Assembly (NCBI GenBank): GCA_937888665.1
Contig: CALBET010000228.1
Location: 1 to 11,518 of the forward strand
Length of the DNA: 11,518 bases
Origin: an uncultured Acidobacteriota bacterium
Lineage (GTDB): Bacteria > Acidobacteriota > Vicinamibacteria > Vicinamibacterales > UBA8438
Direction: 5' to 3'
Shown here: positions 1-5,547 of the stretch, in pieces
How positions within the stretch are numbered: position 1 is the first letter of the stretch
Layout: the number at the start of each line of letters is the position of its first letter
Notes under the pieces: model-generated
What the model was told of the DNA's origin: nothing
Databases searched by the model: none
The model's input: only the letters and a program-made list of their open reading frames with translations
Made by a program: the position numbers and the translations under genes

Positions 1-421
1 CGACAATCTCCATGACGTAGTGCTCGGCTGGGGGGCTCGGTTGCACCGGAAGCGTCACGTCAACGCGAACGCGGGTTCCGTTCGTCGTGACGCCGGTCAC
101 CTTCGCCTGGTTCATGCGCGATTTCGACTCGGGCGGAAACACGCGCACGCGCTGCCCCACCTTCACGAGATCGCCCTCCGGCGTCGACACGTCTCCCGTC
201 AGGACGCGTCCGCTCGGGTCGGGTGTGCCGGCCATGCGCACCCACGTCTGCAGCGAGCGCCGCGAGGTCTCGATCACGGTCAGCGACAGCTCGATCGCCT
301 GCGAGTCGGAGATCGTCGTCTCGCCGGACGTCTCCAGCCGCGTATGGTCGCGCACGCCCTGGGCGCCCGCTGGACCGGCCACGCACCCCACGATGATCAG
401 CAGCAGCACTGCGCGATTCAC
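1..421 (-). CDS. Exported protein of unknown function, 3' part outside window (possible efflux-adaptor-like beta domain)
   Basis: The first 140 codons are visible, from a GTG at 421; the gene runs off the left edge. A purine-rich GGAAGG about 8 nt upstream supports this start, which lies 25 nt after the propeller stop codon, so the gene is probably third in that operon. The N-terminus is a short export signal: Arg3, a hydrophobic run VLLLIIVG, then Cys13. It can be read as a lipobox (IVG-C) or as a signal peptidase I site after AGA at residues 18-20; I cannot choose between them. The mature part is beta-rich and contains LVKVGQRVRVFPPESKSR followed by a VTGV...VRVDVTL stretch. This resembles the beta-barrel segment of HlyD/RND periplasmic adaptor proteins, but no lipoyl or hairpin domain is visible, so the resemblance is weak. 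Its true function is not recognised. Confidence 0.7.
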   Translation of the reverse strand, partial: MNRAVLLLIIVGCVAGPAGAQGVRDHTRLETSGETTISDSQAIELSLTVIETSRRSLQTWVRMAGTPDPSGRVLTGDVSTPEGDLVKVGQRVRVFPPESKSRMNQAKVTGVTTNGTRVRVDVTLPVQPSPPAEHYVMEIV

Positions 422-446
422 GGTCGATGCCTTCCGCCTCGGCGCG

Positions 447-1640
447 TCAGTGACAGTAGTTGTCCTTGCTGTCCATGATGTGGGTGCCCCACGGGAACAG
501 TCCACTATTGGCCACCGTTTCGACGGCGTGCGTCCTGGCGTCGATGATCTCGATCGTGTGGTCGGTCGAGTTACCCAGATAGAGGTGTGTTTCGGCGACG
601 TCCGTCGTCGCCGTCTCGATCTGAATGTTCGTTCCGATCTTGATGCGGCCGGCCGGCCTCAAGGACCCGAGGTCGTACACGTACACGAAGCCGCTGGTCG
701 AGCTGATCACGAAAACCTTGCCGTCGGCAAAGTTCGCGCCGACCATGTCGGGCCCTCCCTCGAACGTCGCCACCACGTCGTTCTTGCCGGTGTCGATCAC
801 GGACACCGTTTCGTCCCCGTTGTTGACGGTCACCGCGTACCTGCCGTCGTGGCTCATGAAGGCGCGCCACGGATCCGGGCCCACGGGAATCGTCTTGACG
901 ACTCGATCTTCCCGCGTATCGATCACGGCCACGATGCCCAGGTCGCCGTCCGCGGCGTACAGATATCGCCCATCATTGCTGAGGCTGGCGCTCGAGACCC
1001 CCTTGATCTCTCCAAGATACCGATCCGGATCCAGTCGGTGCACGGCCGGCATATCGCCGACATGGATCTTCTTGAGCAGCTCATGCCGCGTGACGTCGAT
1101 CACGCCGACCCAGTGGGCGCCGTAATTGGCGACGTACGCTTTCGACCCGTCCGGCACGAACGAGATATTGAGAGGCTCGGCGAGCCCGCTGATCCGCCTG
1201 ATCTCCGTGAAGGAGACCATGTCGATCACCGAGATGGAATCACCGTCAGGATTCCCCTGATAGTAGTACCGGCTGTCGGGCGACAGCGACATGTGCTCGG
1301 GAGCAAGGTCGACCGGAATCTCCTTGACGATCGTCAACGTGGGCACGTCGATGACGTAGGCCTTGTTCGCACGCGTTCCTCCGGTCACGACGTATCGGCC
1401 GTCCGGCGAGAACATCGCCATGTGCGGGTTGACGTTGTTGCCGAGAAAGACCGTTCCGATGAATTCCCGGCTCTCCAGGTCCATGAACGTCAGGTCATTG
1501 GAGTCGCGATTGACGATGACGAGTACCGACGTCGGATCGGTGATCTTGATCTCCTGGGCGGTCGATCCCGATCCGGACAGGACCAGACTGGAGGCCAGGA
1601 TCAGCCCCAGGGCCGGCGTCACGCGTTTGGTTCTACTCAT
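447..1640 (-). CDS. Secreted seven-bladed YVTN-type beta-propeller protein
   Basis: The product is 397 residues, read from the ATG at 1640, with a G-rich weak Shine-Dalgarno just upstream. A Sec signal peptide (basic SRTKR, hydrophobic core about residues 9-22) probably ends near STA-Q at residue 28, so the protein should act in the periplasm or outside. The rest is about seven repeats of 40-50 residues with the YVTN-family pattern: a xSPDGRYVVTGG or xSNDGRYLYAA turn, then a strand ending VIDV/VIDT and a VxxIPVG strand. Examples are SPDGRYVVTGG near residue 80 and SNDGRYLYAADGD near 235. Such propellers serve as binding or scaffold surfaces, and some related ones bind cofactors (the d1 domain of cytochrome cd1 nitrite reductase, methylamine dehydrogenase heavy chain), but no catalytic signature is clear here. 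The protein ends in a Cys-His pair. It lies 40 nt after the porin gene and 25 nt before the next exported protein. The fold is well supported; the ligand is unknown. Confidence 0.9.
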   Translation of the reverse strand: MSRTKRVTPALGLILASSLVLSGSGSTAQEIKITDPTSVLVIVNRDSNDLTFMDLESREFIGTVFLGNNVNPHMAMFSPDGRYVVTGGTRANKAYVIDVPTLTIVKEIPVDLAPEHMSLSPDSRYYYQGNPDGDSISVIDMVSFTEIRRISGLAEPLNISFVPDGSKAYVANYGAHWVGVIDVTRHELLKKIHVGDMPAVHRLDPDRYLGEIKGVSSASLSNDGRYLYAADGDLGIVAVIDTREDRVVKTIPVGPDPWRAFMSHDGRYAVTVNNGDETVSVIDTGKNDVVATFEGGPDMVGANFADGKVFVISSTSGFVYVYDLGSLRPAGRIKIGTNIQIETATTDVAETHLYLGNSTDHTIEIIDARTHAVETVANSGLFPWGTHIMDSKDNYCH

Positions 1641-1680
1641 GGTTCCCCCACTCGTCAGTGTAGCGAAGATCGGTTTCGCG

Positions 1681-3162
1681 CTAGAAGCCGGCCTGAAACC
1701 GCACGCCGGGCACGAGATACCCGAAGGTTGGCCCTACCGCCGGCTGTACCTCGAAGTACTGGAGGTGAGCCGACAGCCGCAAACGTTCAGATAATCCGAG
1801 GCTGTAGTAGAACTCGCCGACGTGCTCCCGGTCGCCGGCATCGAGGTCAGAGTGTGTGTATCCGACGCCCCAGGTGTCGCCCCGGTTCCACACGAGACGA
1901 TTGGCCACCCCGATCCCGACGCTGTAGAACCGGTCTCGATCCACGTCGGCTTCGGCGGATCCAACGCGCGCGAACAGCGTCGCGAAGGGTGTCAGTTTCT
2001 GGTCGACGCTGACGCCCACCGCGGTGGCCCGCTGGCCCGAGCTGTTGTCGGTGCGGAACCATACTCGATAGTTGCCCTCCCCGGTCGGGATCGGCGTGCC
2101 AACATAGCCCACCTCCACCAGGGAGTAGATCGACTCGGACAGATTCAAGGCGTCGGGGTTGCTCTGTTGGAAGCCGGCCTTGAAGCTGAGGCCGATCTTC
2201 GGGTCGAAGACCGCTGCCGCGCCGGCCCCATTCGATGACAGGCCGAGCGCCGGATTGTTGACCAGCGTGTCGCTCATGAACTGCGAGGTCTCGTCGTTGG
2301 CCACGTTGTTCAGATCGAAGTAATTGGTCAGATCCAGACGTCCGGCGCTCACGGCCAGCGTCTGCGAGAAGAGCTCGGTGCGGATCCACGCTTCACGGAG
2401 GTTCAGCTCGTCCTGGCGCCCGAGGCGGGCCGTATACCCGTTGATGAGACTGAGCGTCGGAATCTCGGCGTCCGGGGGCGAGCCACTCAAGCCGACGACG
2501 TCGGCGAAAAACAAGGTGTATTGAGCGATGCGCGCCGTGAAGTACAGGTCGGCCGACGCCAGTCCGTAGGCTCGCCCTTCGGTCAGATTTCCTCTGGTGC
2601 GGTTCGTGAACTGCGTCGCAAACGCTCCGTCGACGCCGATCGCGACCCGGCCCTCCGCGTCGGCGGCCAGCGCCTCCTCGAGCTTTTCGTTGATGGTCTG
2701 CCTGCGGTACACGCGCTCGCGCTCGTACGTCACCACCTCTCGAGCGCCCGGGACCTCTTCATCGTACTGGGTCCCGTCATCGCCGACCCAGACCACGACT
2801 CGGCGCACACGGGTTTCGGGCTCGGACAGGACCGCCTGGGTTTCCAGCTCGCTCAGGCGCCGTTCTAGCGCCTCGAGGCGATCGAGCAGCACCTGGAGGT
2901 CGCCGTCCTGCGCGCCATCGGCGCCTTGGAGGCCGTCAGCCGCACCGGCCGGCTCAGGGGCGGCTGCGCCGCCCGCCGCAGGGTCCCCCGGATTGCCAAT
3001 CTCGCTCAGCCGCGCTTCGAGGTCGGCAATCCGGGCCAGGAGCGCCGGGCGGTCGTTCTCCGGGCCCTGACCGCCGGCGACCGACACGGCCATGCCGGCC
3101 AGGATCCAGGTTATCGCGCCACCCATCACTGCCGCAGACCGCAGTCGACTCACGCTCACCAT
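1681..3162 (-). CDS. Outer-membrane porin-like protein (OprB-like barrel with N-terminal coiled-coil region)
   Basis: The product is 493 residues from the ATG at 3162, chosen because AGAAGGGA sits 5 nt upstream; the ATG at 3189 would place that Shine-Dalgarno inside the gene and add nine residues before the signal peptide. A signal peptide spans about residues 1-31. A short heptad region (ALLARIADLEARLSEIG), an Ala/Pro/Gly-rich linker and a second heptad region (LLDRLEALERRLSELE) follow. From about residue 165 to the end there are alternating beta strands with aromatic girdles, including LAVSAGRLDLTNYFDLN, SNGAGAAAVFDPKIGLSFK and a final strand ending in Phe, the usual BAM assembly signal. 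The GRLD...FDLN...F..NPA pattern matches carbohydrate-selective porins of the OprB type. The coiled-coil part may form a periplasmic stalk or peptidoglycan contact, as in other long porins (inference). It is first in a three-gene operon with the propeller. Substrate cannot be read from the sequence. Confidence 0.85.
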   Translation of the reverse strand: MVSVSRLRSAAVMGGAITWILAGMAVSVAGGQGPENDRPALLARIADLEARLSEIGNPGDPAAGGAAAPEPAGAADGLQGADGAQDGDLQVLLDRLEALERRLSELETQAVLSEPETRVRRVVVWVGDDGTQYDEEVPGAREVVTYERERVYRRQTINEKLEEALAADAEGRVAIGVDGAFATQFTNRTRGNLTEGRAYGLASADLYFTARIAQYTLFFADVVGLSGSPPDAEIPTLSLINGYTARLGRQDELNLREAWIRTELFSQTLAVSAGRLDLTNYFDLNNVANDETSQFMSDTLVNNPALGLSSNGAGAAAVFDPKIGLSFKAGFQQSNPDALNLSESIYSLVEVGYVGTPIPTGEGNYRVWFRTDNSSGQRATAVGVSVDQKLTPFATLFARVGSAEADVDRDRFYSVGIGVANRLVWNRGDTWGVGYTHSDLDAGDREHVGEFYYSLGLSERLRLSAHLQYFEVQPAVGPTFGYLVPGVRFQAGF

Positions 3163-3167
3163 GCTCG

Positions 3168-3175
3168 TCCCTTCT
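3168..3175 (-). promoter_or_regulatory. Ribosome binding site that fixes the porin start
   Basis: AGAAGGGA on the minus strand, 5 nt before the ATG at 3162. It is close to the consensus and makes 3162, rather than the in-frame ATG at 3189, the likely start. Confidence 0.7.
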
Positions 3176-3201
3176 CTGACACCTGACATCGCGAGACACT
3201 C

Positions 3202-3255
3202 GGAGGCACCGGAGGCACCGGAGGCACCGGAGGCACCGGAGGCACCGGAGGCACC
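3202..3255. repeat. Tandem repeat, six perfect copies of a 9-bp unit
   Basis: Six uninterrupted copies of GGAGGCACC (GGTGCCTCC on the minus strand) lie 40-93 nt upstream of the porin start. Removing or adding a copy changes length by 9 bp and keeps frame. On the minus strand the array is in frame with the porin, and that frame is open from the TGA at 3331-3333 onward. It would read (Gly-Ala-Ser)6, but it contains no ATG, GTG or TTG start before 3189, so I treat the array as untranslated leader or promoter sequence. No spacers are present, so this is not CRISPR. The rest of the interval 3163-3325 shows no confident sigma-70 promoter and no gene. Confidence 0.95.
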
Positions 3256-3325
3256 GGGTTCATCGTAGTGATAGAAGTCGGCCCAGACACCTGAAGATTC
3301 CCTTAAGTCGGTGACCGGTCCAGCA

Positions 3326-3381
3326 TCAGCTCAGATACTCGTTCAGGGAGACGATGCGGATTCTCTGATGCTCACCAAGCG
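3326..3381 (-). pseudogene. Detached 3' end of the vapC-type toxin gene
   Basis: On the minus strand this segment reads LGEHQRIRIVSLNEYLS and then TGA at 3326-3328. That is the normal last helix/strand of PIN-family toxins of the COG1569 kind, whose members commonly end in something like LLALGEYxGIRILTPREFL. It is cut off from the body of the gene by the palindromic element at 3386-3443. Deleting 62 bp (the element plus one CTAG) joins ATG CTA to GCG CTT GGT and gives an open 129-residue PIN protein. The fragment has no start of its own and should not be translated now. The joining of frame and family sequence makes the assignment strong. Confidence 0.85.
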
Positions 3382-3447
3382 CTAGCAGCCCGTGGTGAAA
3401 GTCCCGCGCCGCTCGAATGCAGCGGGACTTCCACCACGGGCTGCTAG
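3382..3447. mobile_element. 58-bp palindromic (MITE/REP-like) element with CTAG on both sides, inserted in vapC
   Basis: The element spans 3386-3443. Its 22-nt arms (3386-3407 and 3422-3443) begin CAGCCCGTGGTG and are perfect inverted copies except for one base (A at 3398 in the left arm faces the complement of a G). A 14-nt centre, GCCGCTCGAATGCA, separates them. CTAG occurs immediately outside each arm (3382-3385 and 3444-3447) and is a candidate 4-bp target duplication; because CTAG is itself palindromic it could also be the outermost part of the repeat. Removing the element and one CTAG restores the vapC frame. It is too small to encode a transposase, so a partner elsewhere in the genome must have moved it. 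Neither flank has a T-run, so it is not a typical intrinsic terminator, although it would fold into a strong hairpin in RNA. Confidence 0.85.
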
Positions 3448-3777
3448 CATCGCGCGGTCTCCGGTGACGATCGCCTGTGCGTCAGCGACGACCGCACACT
3501 CCAGGATCCGATTGTCCGGTGCATCGGCGAGGACGGCCAGCAGTTCGGTGGGTGCGACAAGCTCGGCGACGCCATGCAGGAAGATGGCGACGCGGGCGAG
3601 CTCCTCCCGCTCGCGGGCGAACTTTCGAGCCAGGACGCCGAGCAGCTCGTCGATGATCGGTTTAGCAATCGCCAGCGAATCCTCGCCCGCGATGATCCGC
3701 CCCAGGGCCTGGTCGCCCCGCCCGCCCGGCAGCGTGAGGGCCGAGACGAAGACGTTGGTATCGAAGACGACCTTCAC
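3382..3777 (-). CDS. PIN-domain toxin (VapC-type), C-terminus replaced by an inserted element
   Basis: The product is 131 residues from an ATG at 3777 that overlaps the antitoxin stop by 4 nt (ATGA), the usual toxin-antitoxin coupling. PIN-domain toxins are Mg-dependent RNases. The four acidic positions are visible: Asp6 in VVFDTNVFVSAL, Glu44 in IIDELL, Asp88 in DAPDNRILE and Asp107 in IVTGDRAML. It belongs with the 'putative toxin-antitoxin system toxin component, PIN family' group (COG1569/TIGR00305). From residue 111 onward the reading enters a palindromic insertion that supplies about 20 foreign residues (ARGGSPAAFERRGTFTTGC) and the TAG stop. The original last beta strand lies stranded at 3326-3381. 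The active-site acids are intact, but the fold has lost its final strand, so activity is doubtful. A functional altered toxin or a dead one are both possible. Confidence 0.85.
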   Translation of the reverse strand: MKVVFDTNVFVSALTLPGGRGDQALGRIIAGEDSLAIAKPIIDELLGVLARKFAREREELARVAIFLHGVAELVAPTELLAVLADAPDNRILECAVVADAQAIVTGDRAMLAARGGSPAAFERRGTFTTGC

Positions 3778-4010
3778 GCGTCGAGGTACCGCTCGAGATC
3801 CTCCTCGGTGAGGATGCCCTGATGTTTCGCTCGGCTACTCCAATAGTCCTGCAACGTCCCCAGTTCTCGGCGCAGGCGCGACGCTCGCGCCTCCCTCAGG
3901 GCTTCCTGCACGACGGCGCTCAGGGTCTTGCCCTCGGCCCGGGCCATCGTTTCGGCGTCGCGCGCAAGATCTGGTGGGAGCGAGATGGTCTTCTTGATGG
4001 CGGTTGACAT
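3774..4010 (-). CDS. Ribbon-helix-helix antitoxin (VapB/CopG-like)
   Basis: The product is 78 residues. The N-terminal KKTISLPPDLARDAETMARA followed by GKTLSAVVQEALRE is the classic ribbon (TISLP) plus two helices of RHH DNA-binding antitoxins, in which the beta ribbon contacts the operator. The C-terminal part (about residues 45-78, LGTLQDYWSSRAKHQG...LERYLDA) is the expected toxin-wrapping tail. The start at 4010 has GGAAGGA 9 nt upstream. The stop overlaps the toxin ATG by 4 nt, so the two are translated together. Autorepression of the pair is expected from the family, and a 7-bp-arm palindrome lies just upstream over the likely -10. The reading frame is intact even though its partner toxin is disrupted, so it may now act as an orphan antitoxin. 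Confidence 0.88.
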   Translation of the reverse strand: MSTAIKKTISLPPDLARDAETMARAEGKTLSAVVQEALREARASRLRRELGTLQDYWSSRAKHQGILTEEDLERYLDA

Positions 4011-4032
4011 TCCGCAGAGTCCTTCCAGTGTT

Positions 4033-4051
4033 GGTATGAATTAATCATACC
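4033..4051. promoter_or_regulatory. Palindromic operator-like site upstream of the antitoxin gene
   Basis: GGTATGA and TCATACC form perfect 7-bp inverted arms around a 5-nt A/T centre, in an otherwise GC-rich stretch. It lies 23 nt upstream of the antitoxin start and overlaps the candidate -10 box, as expected for an RHH autorepressor operator. Confidence 0.6.
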
Positions 4052-4070
4052 CCTGAGCAAGGCGTGTCAC
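4044..4070 (-). promoter_or_regulatory. Candidate sigma-70 promoter of the toxin-antitoxin pair
   Basis: On the minus strand GTGACA (4070-4065, 5 of 6 to TTGACA) and TATGAT (4049-4044, 5 of 6 to TATAAT) are separated by 15 nt, two short of ideal. The -10 lies within the palindrome. This is a consensus match by eye only. Confidence 0.35.
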
Positions 4071-4119
4071 GGGTTTACCACCTCGCGCTTCCCTCTGCTC
4101 CAGACGTCACCGACGAGGT

Positions 4120-5481
4120 CTACGGCCAGACCCCGCGATCGAGCGCGACCCGTGCCACCCGTTCGACCGCGACGACGAACGCGGCCGTTCGTAGATCGAC
4201 CGGATCCAGCGGACTGCCGCCTCGATCCAGCTCCTGCCGCGCCGTCTCCAGGGCTGGCAAAGAGCCGTTGATCTCGGCCTGCTTGTCGAGGACGCCGTCG
4301 GCCGCCCGAGTCATGATCCGCTTGAGCTTGGCGTTCACTTCGTCTTCGTCCCACTGCTCGTTCTTGTTGTTCTGCACCCACTCGTAATAGCTCACGGTCA
4401 CGCCGCCGGCGTTGGCGAGGATGTCGGGCAGAACCGGGATCTCTCGTTCGTTGAACACCGCGTCGGCCTCCGGTGTGGTTGGGCCGTTGGCCAGCTCCAC
4501 GATCATCCGTGCCTGCACGTCGCGAGCGTTGTCGCCCCTGAGCTGACTCTCCATCGCCGCCGGGATCAAAATGTCGCAGGGTAGCGCCAGCAGCTCGTCG
4601 TTGGTGACGTTCCGGCAGCCCGTCAGGCCCATCAGCGACCCGGTCTCGCGCTTGTGCGCGTGGGCCACCGCCGGATCGATGCCGTCCGGGCAATGGACAC
4701 CGCCCCGTGAGTCACCCACGGCGACGATCCGCGCGCCGGCTTCGTGAAACAGCGTGGCGCCGATCCCCCCGACGTTGCCGAATCCCTGAATCACGATCGC
4801 CAGCCCCCGCAGGTCCGTCACGCCAGGGACGATGCCGCGGGAAAGCGCGCGCAGGGTGGTGAACAGTCCGCCCCTGGCCGTGGCTTCTTCCCGGCCGAGG
4901 GATCCACCGATGTGGACCGGTTTGCCGGTGACCACACCCAGGTTGTTCCCGCCTTTGTGCATCATGTCGTAGGTGTCGTAGACCAGCGCCATCGTCTGGG
5001 CGTTCGTGTTCACGTCGGGCGCGGGGATGTCGGTGTAGGGGCCAATGTTGTCGCCGAGCTCCGCGATGTAGCGCCGTGTGATGTGGCGGAGATCTTCGGG
5101 GCTGAGCTGTTTGGGGTCGCAGACCACACCGCCCTTGGCTCCGCCGAATGGGACACCCACGACCGCGCATTTCCAGGTCATCCACGACGCCAGGGCCCGC
5201 ACCTCGTCGGGTGTCACGTCGGGGTGATACCTGATGCCGCCCTTGCCCGGGCCGCGGGTGCGGCTGTGGATGCACCGGTACCCGACGAAATTGTGGACGG
5301 CTCCGGAACTGGTAGCGATCGGGAACTCCACGATGGTCAGCTTGTCGGGTCGTTTCAGGAAATCGAAGAGTCCGGGCTCGAGTTCCGGCAGGTATCGGCC
5401 CGCGTTGTCGCACTGACGCTGTGCGATGACGAACGGATTGAGCTCTTCGATTTGGCGTTTGGAGGTGGAGCGTTTCGTCAT
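4120..5481 (-). CDS. Glutamate dehydrogenase (Glu/Leu/Phe/Val dehydrogenase family)
   Basis: The 453-residue cytoplasmic enzyme should catalyse reversible oxidative deamination of glutamate to 2-oxoglutarate and ammonia. The N-terminal ELFV domain shows GPGKGGIRYHP (from residue 77), MTWKCAVVGVPFGGAKGG with substrate-binding Lys104 and catalytic Lys116, and PAPDVNT with the catalytic Asp156. The Rossmann domain has GFGNVGG (233-239), and an acidic residue at the end of the second strand (AVGD257) suggests NAD rather than NADP preference (inference). Length is normal for a hexameric GDH. AAGGA lies about 9 nt before the ATG at 5481. The gene starts 66 nt after the stress-protein stop with no clear terminator or promoter between them, so read-through from the upstream operon is likely. 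No clear terminator is seen after it (4011-4119). Confidence 0.95.
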   Translation of the reverse strand: MTKRSTSKRQIEELNPFVIAQRQCDNAGRYLPELEPGLFDFLKRPDKLTIVEFPIATSSGAVHNFVGYRCIHSRTRGPGKGGIRYHPDVTPDEVRALASWMTWKCAVVGVPFGGAKGGVVCDPKQLSPEDLRHITRRYIAELGDNIGPYTDIPAPDVNTNAQTMALVYDTYDMMHKGGNNLGVVTGKPVHIGGSLGREEATARGGLFTTLRALSRGIVPGVTDLRGLAIVIQGFGNVGGIGATLFHEAGARIVAVGDSRGGVHCPDGIDPAVAHAHKRETGSLMGLTGCRNVTNDELLALPCDILIPAAMESQLRGDNARDVQARMIVELANGPTTPEADAVFNEREIPVLPDILANAGGVTVSYYEWVQNNKNEQWDEDEVNAKLKRIMTRAADGVLDKQAEINGSLPALETARQELDRGGSPLDPVDLRTAAFVVAVERVARVALDRGVWP

Positions 5482-5547
5482 GTCGTGCTTTCCTTGGTCT
5501 GGTCCGGATGCCGACTGGGCAATGTGGTCAACGGGTCGTACAGGTCG

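Noticed and set aside
2..421. Calling the first gene an RND efflux periplasmic adaptor
   Set aside because: Only a short beta segment resembles the family, no lipoyl or hairpin domain precedes it, and the rest of the gene is outside the window.
87..2012. Long plus-strand open frame (641 codons) antisense to the propeller and porin genes
   Set aside because: It has no recognisable domain and a composition rich in Arg/His/Asp/Val typical of antisense frames in high-GC genes. The minus-strand genes have signal peptides and clear folds.
3160..3189. Porin start at the ATG at 3189
   Set aside because: The strong Shine-Dalgarno AGAAGGGA would lie inside the coding region, and the extra nine residues precede a complete signal peptide beginning at 3162.
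3202..3255. CRISPR array
   Set aside because: The units are 9 bp and directly adjacent, with no spacers and no cas genes.
3386..3443. Intrinsic terminator of the toxin-antitoxin operon
   Set aside because: The stem is strong but no T-run follows on either strand, and the frame restoration on removal shows it is an insertion.
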